Assembly: GCA_026874595.1 (NCBI GenBank)
Contig: CM049315.1
Location: 5,516,664-5,580,663, forward strand
DNA: 64,000 bases
DNA from: Sipunculus nudus
Taxonomy: Eukaryota; Annelida; Sipuncula; Golfingiida; Sipunculidae
Direction: 5' to 3'
Below, piece after piece: positions 36,640 to 49,942 of the stretch; position 1 is the first letter of the stretch, and each line of letters starts with the position of its first letter. The translations under genes and the position numbers were made by a program. Below the pieces are notes generated by a model. It had not been told where the DNA came from and did not search any database. It was given only the letters and a program-made list of their open reading frames with translations.

Positions 36640-37072
36640 TTGGGACCTTACCGATAATTGCAGTGGTGTCAGATATTTAACGGATTTTATACAGATTTAA
36701 TATGGACTGTCTCCAGTTTGCCTTTGGATTATTACTATTTACGTGGATTATTGGTGTTAAAGGACTCTTGTTGAGCTGTGATTGTGGTGGTATCCAGAAA
36801 TCAAAGCCTAGGATCCGGACACTCTGGTACTGTACAATTTTATTGTTATACTGTGTAATTGTATTGATTTAGTGTATTGTAATGTTAGGATTGTTCTAAG
36901 AATAAATTATAATGATTTGTTAACAAAAAAACACTGACTTCTTTATTCATTCCCCTAGTCATTTTACGCTGCCTTGTGTTATAGAATCTGATTTTTTATC
37001 TCCGTAACAAAATTTATGCTGATCACGATTACGTGATCAGTTGTTTTTAGGTTCCGTAACATAAACATAATT
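36640..37072 (+). repeat. LTR-like dispersed repeat, copy B
   Basis: Plus-strand partner of the minus-strand copy at 21871-22310, with AGAATAAATTATAATG, CACTGACTTCTTTATTCATT and terminal GGTTCCGTAACA. It may extend left to TGTAACCTCGCTTG at about 36411, giving a TG...CA unit of about 660 bp. No target duplication was seen, so the boundaries are uncertain. Confidence 0.55.
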
Positions 37073-37604
37073 CTAAAAACAGGTTTAACATATTTCCAAA
37101 TGCATATTCAAAACTTTTTAACGATGGCTTCAATATATCATTTATAAGACTGAACATATTACAACACTTGCATTAATGCTACACATATGTTGATTCACAA
37201 TTATAAATTGCATCATCATGTATTGAAAATTTTGTCAGATAAGACCACATTATGCATCAATATGTTTATTTTTTTACCATAAAAATATATCTGATTTCAA
37301 AACAGTAAATATCTGAAAATAAAATTAGATTCAGAATTCACAATTCTAAATTGCGCCTTCATTTATCAACAATTTTGGCTCATAAGTTATCAATAAATGT
37401 ATGCTTATAGGTTTAATTATAGTTTAATTTGTTAAAATTGTTTAAAAGGAAATTCATTTCTTTAAACATGCTACATTACCTCTGGATTAGTCCTTGAATA
37501 TCTGCCTAAAGCAGAGTTTGCTACATTGCAGTGAAAAAACTTTACAATTTAGAAAATACAGTTGAACAATAACAATTATTGCATGTAACTTGGTAAAAAA
37601 TGCT
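37073..37604. other. AT-rich sequence, nothing recognised
   Basis: No coding, RNA or structured repeat signal. Confidence 0.4.
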
Positions 37605-38460
37605 GGGGGGGGGGGGGGGATGATATGAGAATTATTGTACAACTGTGACAGCAGGGTTAATCCACCAGTGTTACATTACTATAAGTTATACTACCAAGCG
37701 GGGATGAAATGACCAGAAGTGTGCTGCCTGGGGATTCTCAGTGCAAGCCAATGCAATATAGGGCCACCAAAAAATTTAATTTCTCGCCCAATTTTTCAGC
37801 TTTTATTTTCAAATTTCCGCTTTAAAAGATTAAATTCTTACTAAAACATACCGTGAACATTAATACAGTTGTGCTTATTAGGAATAAATATGCAACAGAC
37901 AAATTTTGGCCAGATTTAATTTACTGATTTTACAATAATGCTGATAACTTTAAAAAATTACAAATTTCTGATCTTATTTCTATAGTATTCAATTTAATCT
38001 TGATTAAATAAAGATACATCCTAAGATACAAGTCTCTAGCTTCAACAATTATCTTGTTAGGTGAGTACATATATTTCCTGATTTTTGACAAAGTGCATTA
38101 TATGTTTGAGCCCATAACATCAACAAATTACCAATATTGACCTAAATTCTGGGATGTACATAGTAAATTTAAGCAGGAATTTTTATTTGAAACATGAATA
38201 CATAAACACCCCAGATTTTCATAGTGGGCAGATTTGAAGTGTAAACATTTTTGACTTTAACACGAATGGTTTTCCTTAATTTTTTAATGAACGAAGTGAC
38301 ACAGTATTCGGTTCGGTATAGGAGACCTTGGGGACATCTCAGTATGCTGAATTTCGGATTCGTTGGTCCAACGGTTTCAAAACGTGCCTTGTTGATGGAC
38401 GGCCGGACGGGCAAATATCCAGGCATCACCATTACTCAGATGACCTAGAGTTATCTGAAC
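37605..38460 (+). repeat. dispersed repeat family R, copy 1 with 5' poly-G
   Basis: It opens with a G-run (37605-37619) and CTGTGACAGCAGGG, as does the copy at 47698. It continues with AAAGTGCATTATATGTTTG, GAACGAAGTGACACAG, CTTGGGGACATCT and GGTTTCAAAACGTGCC, and ends near CTCAGATGACCTAGAGTTAT. The same ordered landmarks recur at 49.4-51.2 kb and after 63.5 kb. Confidence 0.7.
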
Positions 38461-38623
38461 TTATGATTCGCTGACTTTGTCCCGATCACTCTAACTATTA
38501 TGGTGGCAAAGAATAGACATGAACTTGCTCTCAAAGAAAAGGTAGACCTGACACTGAAAGGTATACACTGACACATTTATATTTGTATATAATATCGGTA
38601 ATAGTGAAAAACAACATTATATG

Positions 38624-38624
<1 letters not shown>

Positions 38625-38674
<50 letters not shown>
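38625..38674. repeat. (TA)n microsatellite
   Basis: Uninterrupted TA run of about 25 units. Confidence 0.95.
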
Positions 38675-38677
<3 letters not shown>

Positions 38678-38699
38678 ATAAACATAATTATATATGCTG

Positions 38700-39890
38700 T
38701 TATAAATATCTATTTTGCCAGCAAGGCAATGGAGCTTTACTAGAGCATAGGGCCCGACAGGTGTGAATGTCACATATAAACAATTAATATTTTTTTGTGA
38801 AATAATTTAAAACGTCCCCTCTATCTCACTCATTACAGCCAGTCTTGTATTAATACCACCGGCCTTTATCCAGTCCCAATAGTGACCTTTATACAAGAGT
38901 TCTACTGTATATATATATATAATGTTTAAAAGGGGCAAAGACACAATTTTCTATTGAGCAGTGACTGCGGCTATTCTATACTCCATGCGTCGGGAACGGA
39001 CTCGTTCGAGGCTGATCAAGCTGATCAACTTGTTAGGAGAGGTCGTGTTTCACGTTTACTCATGTATGCTCTGTGCAACTGCTTATGAGCCGTAACAGGC
39101 CTTAAATATATGTATATATACACGTGTATGTTCAGATACGAACCTGTCCTTCCTCCATACCTACCACTCAGCAGACCAAACAAATACGGACTGGCCAAAT
39201 GTAATGGTATGACCGCAGGACTGTGCTGTATATAGCTCCTTTATTTCTACTGGTGTTACCAATTCGCAGTTGGTGTTAATTTAGCCTGTGGGATATTCGT
39301 ACTAAGTAAACGTGACCCACATGCACACCAGCTATCATCCAGGCGGTGTTGTGATGTGATCCTGTTGGATACATGCCCGTGGTATTTCCGCAACACGTCC
39401 CGTCATGTAACGGTCACGGATGGATGCAGATGTTGACTATAGTTTTTGGGACCAGGAAGTTTGGCTGAAAATACTGTTTCTTTGATGAATATATCTGATG
39501 CTACTTATCAGATAAACAATGACAGAAAGCTATTTCTTTATTTTTAACAGATAATTAGACACGGACACACTACGTTATTCGGTATCTGTTTTAGATTGGG
39601 GATTACCCAGAAGAATAATAGTAAACCAACCTGACACATTTTTTAGAAAGGGGGGGGGGGGGTCAATGTAATCATCCCCCTGATATTGAGAGAATAATAT
39701 TTATAACTGAAATTGAATATATAAATAATTAGAAGAGTAGACTTCGGTTCAATTTCTGAATTTATTATAAAAATATATTGTATCTAAAATGAATTAGAAT
39801 TAAGATATACTTGCAACATAATACCTTATTTTTAAAACCTTACACTTTAATGGTATATATTTAAAATGTGTCGCACAGACAATAAAATGT
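38700..39890. other. unassigned sequence
   Basis: A MITE-like end (GAGTTCTACTGTA) occurs near 38900 and a poly-G tract at about 39650-39662. No gene is recognised. Confidence 0.4.
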
Positions 39891-39894
39891 ATAT

Positions 39895-39918
39895 GTATAT
39901 ATATGTGTATATATATAA

Positions 39919-40005
<87 letters not shown>
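39895..40005. repeat. compound (TA)n-(AG)n microsatellite
   Basis: An interrupted TA tract to about 39955 is followed by about 23 AG units at 39960-40005. A poly-C run and short (CA)n follow at about 40064-40090. Confidence 0.95.
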
Positions 40006-40006
<1 letters not shown>

Positions 40007-40679
40007 GTCTGTTTCTAAAAAAGTTGTCTCCACTTGAATTACCCCCCAACGCCTTCGAGTCAACCCCCCCCCCCCCCACACACACACACAACCACCACCA
40101 CCTTTGAAGATATATTGACCCCACTGCATAAAAAAACATAAAATATGAAGATTTTTTTGCTTTATGTTTAACATTTTTACACTTTTAATTACACCAAAAA
40201 ACTACCACAAGGTGAAATAAAAGGGTTTTAGGGTCTTTTGTTTTCCATTTTATTATTTGTTTAAAAAGTTCATTGTGGTAATTGTGCCACTTATGACTCT
40301 TAAATGAACGTACATTAATGCATTTTATCACATTTGCAAGGTAACACACAAGATAATACACGCCTCCTTTTTTGTTGGCGATCCTATATTATAAATATCT
40401 TATATATTATGGTTTATATTTATGAAATCGATGCATTTAAGGAACTGTAAACGTGCTCCAGTCAGCTTAAAAAATAATGGGACATCGCCCATGCCATCCC
40501 GTCAGCTGAGCTTCTGTCCATTGGTCTTCCGGGTACTATAAAGTGCAAGGATCACATTAATTATTATATTTAGCTTAATTTAGCTGTCTTATTTAATAAT
40601 GGATCATGACAGTTTATTGTTGTAAACCAATATATATAGCTATTATCTTCAGAATTCATGATTGGAGTTCCCGGACTAG

Positions 40680-40681
<2 letters not shown>

Positions 40682-40749
<68 letters not shown>
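40682..40749. repeat. (TA)n microsatellite
   Basis: Uninterrupted run of about 34 units at the left edge of the dispersed repeat that continues to 41400. Confidence 0.95.
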
Positions 40750-40753
<4 letters not shown>

Positions 40754-41400
40754 CGCACCTTAATGAACCTGCTACCGTCGGTTTCACGCCTTTGGCGATC
40801 GTCAGGCAGCTTGAGTGGTTTCGTGGGGTGAGACGGGTGGTTGTCATAGTCTGGTGCTTTTTTGGGCCGGCTCCGGTGCTGCACTTAGAGATTAGTTCGA
40901 ATCTTTTGTTGAGTGAGTTCCTATTACAAACTAGAATACGGGTAGTCGACAAGCGACTACGTGTATCCGCCGAAACCAGAGTGGGACGGGTGAAGTGAGG
41001 CATGGATTGAGGGGCAAGGGGAAATAGAGAGAGGTGTGTTGCATATTAGCATTGACGTCTGCAGCCGAACTGTGTATGTAGGTGGCGCCACCTGCCAAAA
41101 AAATCCAGAAAGTTATCCAAGTTGTATACAATTGCAATATTGTATGAAGATTAGTCAAACCACTGCCGAGATATCAGTGATTTTATCCCACGGCAGACAA
41201 ACAGACGGATGCTGTGCAAAAATGGTTACAGGTTTGCGTTTGATAAAGAGCTATGTGAGATCTATACACATGCAAAACTTCAGGAGGATACGTCATTAAA
41301 ATTTTGCCTAGTGGTTACGGAGTTCTCCGGAAACCTATGCGGCGGCGGCGGCGTGCAACTGAAAACATAGTATCCGCAAAACTCTGTTTCGGCGGATACA
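40750..41400. repeat. dispersed repeat copies related to 28.6-29.7 kb
   Basis: It holds CGCCTTTGGCGATCGTCAGG, then the GTATCCGCC block shared with 28700, then GGTGGCGCCACCTG, GATCTATACACATGCAAAAC and GGAGTTCTCCGGAAAC, with CGG-rich DNA and AAACTCTGTTTCGGCGGATA. The order of blocks matches the 28.6-29.7 kb locus. Confidence 0.6.
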
Positions 41401-42285
41401 ATTATTGTGTATATCCCAACAAAAGGCTAATAAGGGTGAGACAGAATATACTGATGTTACTAAATACATCTTGACAACCGGATTGTACGTCTTTTTGTAG
41501 TCTATCGTCCCCATCATCTGTAACAAACTTTTTTGCGTGGACTTTCCCAGGTATAAAACACTAGTGAGGCATGGCGTGTATTGCTTCTTATTGTGGGTGT
41601 TTCTAATATTTACCAATATGATTCTTCACTTAAATCAGGATCAGATATTCTTTATATGATACACATTAATAATCCTAAACAACATGTGGACAGATCCACT
41701 CATAAAAATGGAATTACTCAACTTGTTTTGGACTAGGTTAAAACACGACCTGGTGAGTAATATTTTCAAATGTAAGCTAAATTAATGTTATTGATTTAGA
41801 TCACGAAATGATATTTATTCCTTGAAATGCATATGGTAAAACATCAAACTGAAAAAAAGGATTTCCTTAAGTTACAAAAAAAATTGATCCATTTGTACTG
41901 CAGAGAGATTCAGAGGAAAACCTTAATTGTGTTAAAAGTATAGTATAACAGTGAAGCAGATGAAGGGGGGGGGGGGGGGGAGGGTGCAGCATATACCCGC
42001 TTGCCAAAGGGTGCACATGTATACATATAGGACATGTTTGGTCGCTTACATATCTGCTTGCCGATCCTTACATGAACGGCCGGGCGGACGAATGACCTTT
42101 GGCCATCGCGAAAACTTAGGTATCAGTCGAGTTGAAAAGGAAAATCACCGGCTGCTCCATATTTGGTTCCAGGTTCGGTTCACAAGAACTATATATGTTT
42201 TCTCTGCTGCCTGAATGCAAATTTCCTCCCCAAAATGTGATCAGAACTACTGCAAAAACTTATCGAACAAGTACACAAAGTTGGA

Positions 42286-42288
<3 letters not shown>

Positions 42289-42357
<69 letters not shown>
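42289..42357. repeat. (TA)n microsatellite
   Basis: Uninterrupted run of about 34 TA units. A poly-G tract lies upstream at about 41966-41981. Confidence 0.95.
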
Positions 42358-42360
<3 letters not shown>

Positions 42361-42839
42361 CTTTTTCCCGCAACTTATTAAAACTGTTCTCATTTCTTAT
42401 TCAAATTTTGTTATTTATTTACTGTCAGAGCTGCGTGTTAATTGGGATCTCATCCTAATAATGCTCACACAGTGACAGGGCTGCACCACCTGCCCTGTAC
42501 TGTGAGCAAAGCTTTTGTAATGGCTATACTCGTACTTTCAGTATATGGATTGAGCAGGAACATACGTCATGAGTCAATACGTCCGTGTCCAAAAGATGAT
42601 CGCATAGACGGCGAGTTAAACCAGGGCAGCATGTGATTGTGCCCCATGTAGGAATCTGTCAGTAACATGAAATGCTGCGTCCTGTAGATATTCCCAGGCT
42701 CGAAGGTTCCAAACGGACCCGTTTTCAGAAGTCTGATTAAACATGAACAATGAAACCATCGGTAGGGCAAAATGTTTACGTAAAACTGTATAGAGTAGGA
42801 AGCCACATGAAAACAGCTAAGTAGCACCTTCACTCCTTT

Positions 42840-43310
42840 GATATGACAAATAATCCCAGACGTACAATTTCAGGCCCATATAACACACCACTCCTGAATG
42901 AAGTCCACTAAACTCTGAGAAAAGGGCATTAATTCATTCAACGAAAACAGGTAGGTAGGTGGCGGCAGCTGTTTGGTTTACGAGAAAACTTTCCAAGATG
43001 GATGGACATGCCAAATTTCAGACCAGTATTGAACCACTCCTGAGATAGGAGCAATTTTCACTCAAAGCAAATATACGGATTGACGCCACGCGAAACCGAC
43101 TGCAGATGTCGCCACCAGTCTTGAGTACAAGACTGAGGAATCCAAGATCTATGGATATGCACAATTTCAGACCAATACGGCAAATCACTCCTGAGAAAAG
43201 GGCATTAATTTATTCAGCGAAAACGGGAAGGTAGGTGGAGCCAACAGTCTTGTATACGAGATGGGGGTGTCGAGGATCTATGGACGTGCACAATTTCAAG
43301 TGACCACTTG
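42840..43310. repeat. dispersed repeat (two units) related to 28855-29690
   Basis: It carries CACTCCTGA, AAGGGCATTAATT, AAGATGGATGGACATGC and GATCTATGGATATGCACAAT in the same order as the 28.9-29.5 kb array. Confidence 0.65.
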
Positions 43311-45020
43311 GCGATTGCATATCTTGTTTTGATCAAAGTTGCTAACATACAAATGAACTGTCCAACAAAGAACATAATATCTGCTGATGGAGGTATTACT
43401 GGGGTCTATCACCACACTCGCTCTCAATCAACCATGAGGTGCTGCATGGTGAAAAAATCACAATTTTCCCATTACAATATTTGACAGACAAATACATTGT
43501 CAAAGCGTTTTTCCTTGAATCTTCACTGTTAATTGTCAACCTTATGCACTGGCAAAATATTTTAGTGGCTCTTGTGTTGCAATGAGAATGAGGCCATAAT
43601 ATAATACACTATAACCACCCTGAAGTGGGGGGGGGGGGGAGTTATTATAAAGGGTATTTATATATAAGTTCTGTTCTTATCCATGCTGTCAGTCAAGAAA
43701 TACAACACAAGCACTACAGACAAATTCCACATGAACCTTCTACAAAAGTCAGGCCTCTATGATATCTCATTCTACCCGTACACTACTTCAGTGGTCTAGT
43801 TACATTTACTCTATAGCTCATTCCATTCAAATGCTTCTCAGCATATAAATGTTAGGACCACTGAAAATGCTAAAAGTGGGGTAACACAGGTCTAAAATTA
43901 TTACTTCTTACTTATTCTCTTCACACCCTTCTTGGTGCATAATTATAAGGTCTGAAATTATCCAAACCTTATCTGCCACAGTGGCAGTTTTAAATCTGAC
44001 ACACCAAGCTGTCACTGGTTGGATCATTCTTGGTCCATGCGCCAGCTCCCCAGCTCCATATACAGCAAACCATGCTATTGCCACCAGAGGTCTAGTGTAA
44101 GGAGTTATAGAACAAATTTGATGTGATCTGTGCATAAGCAGTGATTGTCTTGGTCCTTCCAAAGAGGACCCAGATCCAGAAAAAAAATTACAGAACTATA
44201 GTTGATTCCTCCCACTCTAGATGGCAGTAGGTGAGGGTCTGCAGTGTTTTTCAGTTTCATGTTTTATTTATTAACTGTCTGTCTCTTGGGAGGGAGAAAT
44301 ATGTTCAATAAAAGTGAGTGAAAAATTCACTACAGAAATAACAGAAAAAATCATTAAACACATGAATTGAATTATTTACTATTAACCGTTAATACTTATA
44401 AATAATCCAGATGTTTAATATGGGCACAGTGTAATATACAAATGCAGTGTGAAAATGTTCCTTTATGTTTTTAATGACATACATAGTAGTTTTTCTCTTC
44501 TGTGACATTTTTCACACAGACATACAGTTAGTTCTGCATGAATGCCTATGTCTGTATTTAATGCTGAGGCACAACAATCAAAAAGTTCTGTTCTCAACAC
44601 ATCTTAAGTGGGTTACCAGTAGATTAACCATTCAAGATCACTGGTCATGTATCAGAAGTCAATGTAAGCCCAGGCCCAACTCTCTGCCTTAAATTTACCA
44701 CATATTTGGCAAATCCATGTTTCAAGTTGTATATCACAAAATGTAATCAATCACAGCATGCACCATTCTTGATGTAATCTATTTCAATAGTTTGGTACAT
44801 CATTTCTTTACCATATTTATATTGGCAGTATGTAAATAATTGTAACATAAGTTTGAGTACACTTTAGACATATTTTTATCGTTTCCATTGCAACACTGGG
44901 ATAGCAATATGAAAGATGGATGAAACTGACGTAGCACACAGACTGGCAGAGTGATGAATTTAAGTCTGTTTTATGTGACATATATGCAGATCAAAAGTCC
45001 TTTCAGAGAATACCCTGCCG
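43311..45020. other. unassigned sequence
   Basis: An 84-codon minus-strand frame (43908-44162) has no domain I can name. A poly-G tract is at about 43627-43639. Nothing else is recognised. Confidence 0.4.
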
Positions 45021-45113
45021 TCATGGTACCCCGAATGCTACTACCAGCTCTTCTTTGTGCTTGACCTTGACCTCTCTGACAGCCTTTGACATTTGCTCTG
45101 ATGCTGATGTGAT
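45021..45113 (-). CDS. candidate terminal exon (31 codons), unassigned
   Basis: On the minus strand a good acceptor (TTTATTTTCAG) precedes an open stretch, ITSASEQMSKAVREVKVKHK and then EELVVAFGVP, ended by TGA. Base composition is more GC-rich than the flanks and the residues look like a charged helix. No upstream exon was found and no family is recognised, so this may be chance. Confidence 0.22.
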   Translation of the reverse strand: MTSASEQMSKAVREVKVKHKEELVVAFGVP

Positions 45114-47690
45114 CTGAAAATAAATAAACAACTTGTTACAATTTGTATAAGCCTTCTCTTAGGTTTGTGATTTGTTTGATAGATACAAGAAGATAATTTT
45201 TTTTTATTATTTTTTTTCAAAAATTGTATTTGGACCAATATTCAAGGGCCCACAGTGTTTTAGAATAGGCATAGCTCAAGCTCCAAATCTGATGAGGAAG
45301 GGCATGGAGGGGGTAGACACTGATTATTTGAAGTTTTGGGTGTAATGGTGCAACCTGCAGTAGAAAACAGTGAAAGCTGCTTTATCTGGTGTGTTTTTTT
45401 CTGTATTACACATGTATTGATCTATTTCCAAGATTTTCAGGTCGAAAAAATGGTGCATGTGTCCTGCACACCCATCCCTCTAAATTATCCCTTGATGGGG
45501 ATGAATAAACAACTTGGGAGCTTTCCACTGTGGAACTGATAGGAGACATGCTGGCTGGTGTTATGTTAAATGAAATACAGGTTTTAATTATAAAGGAATA
45601 TAAGTTATAATGGAATATTTTTGGCTAATGAAAGGTGCAGATTAAAGTAAATAAACAATCAATATATCTTTCCTTGTTCAAACATTCAGAGCAGATTAAA
45701 AATTTGAAGTAATCAATTTGCTCTTAAATCAATGGAGTGGCAAAAAGTTAAAGGCAGCTAAAAGTTTTTTCTTTTAAAATATCACAGTTTTTCAGCTATT
45801 GGTTTAACTTTTGAGCAAATCAAAAATGAAGCATTTGGGCAGATTTGTTTGCCAAATGTACACCAGAGGGCGGGATGTTACTAAGTGTATTATCCAAGAG
45901 TGACAACATGACATGCTAAATAGTAAGATGAACCTCTTTGTTTACATTCACTGATTGACAGACCGGTCAAGGGCAGTGACATCACATTTTAAAACACACT
46001 TTAATTTAAAGCACAGGATATTCATCTTTCAACCCACTGCACTTTGAAAATTAATTCCTGATACTGGGTGGGATGGGTGATACTCAGTCTCATCTTAAAC
46101 CTGACACTCAATCCCAAGGCACCATTACATCACCAATACTGGTTTGTCAAACTGAATGCCACAGGAGAGACTGGCTTTGCTTAATACTAGTTATTTACCT
46201 GCCTTACCTGTAGAATTCATGTGATTTCTGGCTTAGACTGCATCCATATTAATGAATCAATAATAATTCCTGCTAAGTATAGTTGATACGATGCCTCTGT
46301 GTTGGTTGTATGACCTTGTTATCTACAAGCTGTTAGTTAACACTGCACATGTACCTATACTGACTTACATGAAAACAATGTAACCGTAGGTTGTTGGGTT
46401 ACATATGAAGTTCAAAGGTCACTAGGTACAAAACAGTATTTGTAAAATTCTGGTTCATCCAACTTGTGCACCCGATATAATGGCTGAATGTGTTTGGCTT
46501 ATTTGGGTTTGCTATAAGCACATCTTGATATCAACAAAACATACAGCCTCTTCCGTGAGAGAAGCACTTTCTGGCCCATTTCTATTAAAGGTTCAAGGGG
46601 TTATCTTTAGTTAACAGACATCAGATATTGGAAAAGGCCCCTTTAATATCTCAAGTCTGACAATATTACAACTAGAACCTCTATCTTCCGTTCAGCAAGG
46701 ATCAGTCAGGTATGCTTACAGAGACCTTGCTTCACTGAGCTGCTTTGGCATCTATTTAAAGAAAAATGAACAAGGCAGCTAAACTAATCAAGCAGCTCAC
46801 AAAAATTTCCTCTCAGTGGCTGCTCAAAAACAACTCATGTTATTTTCAAATCAATTGTTTAGCTTTGCCAGAAGGGGTCAAGGATCAGAATAATCTAATC
46901 TATTCAGACAGTGTGTGAACAGTGTATTCTTTACATTTTGGTTCACTGGATTTGATAGACACTGATGATTTCAGCCTGAATGTGTGCAGGCTTTTCCCTA
47001 TGTTCATTATATAAATACCAGAGTGGTTGTATGGTGCAAGGTCTCTGGTCTGCAGCAGCCAGAACCTTGATAGTAGGAAGATGAAAATCCCTGAGCCTAA
47101 ACCCAAAATGATCAAGTTTTTTATTTCTTCCAATTAACTGACAACAGGAGTACCTTGTGTAGAATATATCCAATGCTGATGTCACCCTTAGGGATCTGCA
47201 TCATAGTAGTATGTGAATTTTGAATAATTATATTTTCAAGAATCAGGGAAAATGAAATCTCTGACAAAAACAACCTAAAATTTGAAGTATACTGTTCTGA
47301 CCCATAACCTACAGTTTGTTCAACTATTATCACCCATATCTTATCATGATTATTTATTGGAAATGGTAATGGTGGGAGTTACCACACCTCTGTACCTCTG
47401 TTAATATTTTTTTATTTAATAAATGTTATGCAGCTAAAATAAAACTATTTTCCCCAGTTCTTAGGTGCAAGGACTCAATGGCAGGGGGAAGGGGAATGAT
47501 GCGAGTTACAACACCCTTGCATATACATATGAGATATGCAATTTAATTCAACAATGCTCACAGGAAAAAAAGGTAATTCATAATTATCAATTATTTAAAA
47601 ACAGACAAAGAGATGGAAAAACAGAGCAAATCTCTTTTAATTCCCATTCTACTGAGGCAGGAAATTAATGAACAAATGTTAGCATTAAAT
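45114..47690. other. unassigned low-complexity and AT-rich sequence
   Basis: No convincing exon, RNA gene or element. Reading frames of 60-80 codons near 45336, 46900, 46943 and 47465 lack recognisable domains. Confidence 0.4.
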
Positions 47691-47694
47691 TAGG

Positions 47695-48128
47695 AGAGCG
47701 GGGAGGGGGGGGGGGGGGGGGGGCAGGTCACATAAGAATGTACACCTGTGACAGCAGGGGTGCTAGACCATTGTTGCATCACTAATAAGTTTGCCCAGGC
47801 AGGGCTGTAGTGACCAGAAGTGGGAGGCCTGGTGCTTGACAATGTAAATGAATACAACAAATACAACAGAGCCTCTAAAAAAACTTTAATAACTAGCCTA
47901 ACTTTTTAGCTTTTATTTTAAAATTTCAGAATTTAACAGATTAAACCCTCATGTGTACCAGCTGTGAAAATTAAATCAAATGTACTAAATGTAAAAATTT
48001 GGGCAAATTTGAAGGTACTGATTTTACATTTATGCTAATAACTTCAAAAAATAAAATTGAAAATACAGATCTAATTTTTTTAGTAAACAACTGAATCTTG
48101 ACAAAAAACATTTATATCCCTGATAAAG
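47695..48128 (+). repeat. dispersed repeat family R, copy 2 with 5' poly-G
   Basis: A G-run of more than 20 bases near 47698-47723 leads into CCTGTGACAGCAGGGGTGCT and TAGTGACCAGAAGTG, aligned with copy 1 at 37605. Family sequence is interrupted at 48129 by the start of the duplicated block and resumes near 49400. Confidence 0.7.
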
Positions 48129-49942
48129 ACAAGGGACCCATGGGTCACGGCGCTCAGCTGTTATATATGATAAAAAAAATATGATTTGGGAAAGAGGCAC
48201 ATGCTGGTTTTGTGTGGTAATAAATATAAGCTTTATTATGAGTTGTTGGTGTTTAGCTTATGTATGATTTTGATAGTATCTTTGGAGACAGGGAAGAGGA
48301 TTGATTTCATTTATTTTATTAACAAATGGAGTGCTATTGTCACACAGATTTTGACTTGGCCATATAACTTATAAGCAGCACATATAATATAAGAGTTTAA
48401 CTATTTATTAAAATTTAATAACAAATATTGTGCCAAATTATAACTTATATTAAAAATAATAAGAGAATCATGATTTTTTTTTAAAAATAAAATATAACTG
48501 GAATGATTATTAAAATAATATTATAGAATATATTCATGAATGCATTCATGAATACATTTTGAAAGTATTTGCACTGGTATTCAAATACTTTCATTTTTAC
48601 TTGAATTCCCAATCTTATGCAAGAAATTTTATAATGATTCATATTTGTATTCAAATACATTTGCAAAGTATTTCCACCATGTCTGGTATTTATTCAGTTT
48701 TAGCCAAACAATGATGTTGAGAATCCAAAATATACAAAATTCACAAATTTAAATAATGATCATAAGTACCTGGTTTTATGGCTTTTATTTATATTAAAAA
48801 AAATAAATGTAATATATTCACTTTGGACTACTTTCACATCAATCTACACACTAGACACAGTAGGAATCTAGATTAATATTATCAACTGTATCTTTGTCTA
48901 TCATTAATTTCCTTCATATGATCCCTAATGATTAGTAATGAATAATATGATTTATTTTTGTTATCATTAAAAAATTGAACTGAAAAATACCATAGGTGAC
49001 TGAAGGGTGTTATTTGGAATACTCGACATTCTATCCATCCATACAAGATTCTTACATCATCAGTAACTGCAAGTATATTTCCTGTTACTCAACAACTAAC
49101 AGATTCCTTTTCTATTAATTTTTCTTTAATTTGTTATTAAAAACCAATAAAAATTTATTAATTTATAGTTTCTTGTTAAGTTGTTGGTCAAAACAACTAC
49201 TAGATAAGTTGGGTTGGACACCTGGATCAACTGTGGCTGGCCATAAGCTGCCGGCTGCCCAAGTGTATGCCTCCCTCAAGCGTGCATAATTTGCTGAAAG
49301 GTCAATAAGGTCAACATAGAGGTGACTGAAGAGGGGCTTTGGAAAGCCTGGTTCTGACATGGTCTCATAAAAACATTAATAAAAGCTACAATTTTTGGCC
49401 ATTTACTTTCGGCTTTCTAAACTAAAAAGCTGAAATCCTTATGTATGCATGATATGAAAATTATATCAACAGTGCTCACAGGAAACAAACGTGCCATGGT
49501 CAAAGTTGGGCAAAATTTAAGGTACTAATTTTATATTTATACTAATAACTCATAAAATTTGAAAAATTCAGAACTAATTTTGGGTATTCAATTGAATCTT
49601 GATTAAATAATGTTGAATCCCTGACAAAAAAATCTCTAGCTTCAGCAATTCTCTTGTTAAGGGAGTAAATAAATTTCTTGATTTTTTACAAAGTGCATTA
49701 TGTTTGGGCCCATAACTTAAAACAATTACGCAATACTGACACCATTTCTGGCATGTGCATTGTGAATGAATAGAAAAATATGTATATTATATATGATCAC
49801 AGTCAGATCAGTGGTTTTGATATTAGGCAGTCTTGTGTAACAATAGGTTTTTAATGGAAAAATAAAGTTTTTCATTAATATCTAAAAGGAATTAAGTCCT
49901 AGTGATCAAATTCTTAGCATGGTATGGGATTTTGGAGACATC
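48129..49942. repeat. 1.8-kb direct duplication, left copy
   Basis: It starts ACAAGGGACCCATGGGTCAC and matches 62198-64000 throughout with scattered substitutions and small indels. It includes a minus-strand frame (49163-49360) whose product resembles that of 63213-63443 in its first 38 or so residues. Confidence 0.9.

Noticed and set aside
43908-44162. 84-codon minus-strand frame, considered as a Tc1-type transposase fragment
   Set aside because: Another frame gives a weak WSWGAG-like word, but the catalytic acidic residues and flanking inverted repeats are absent.
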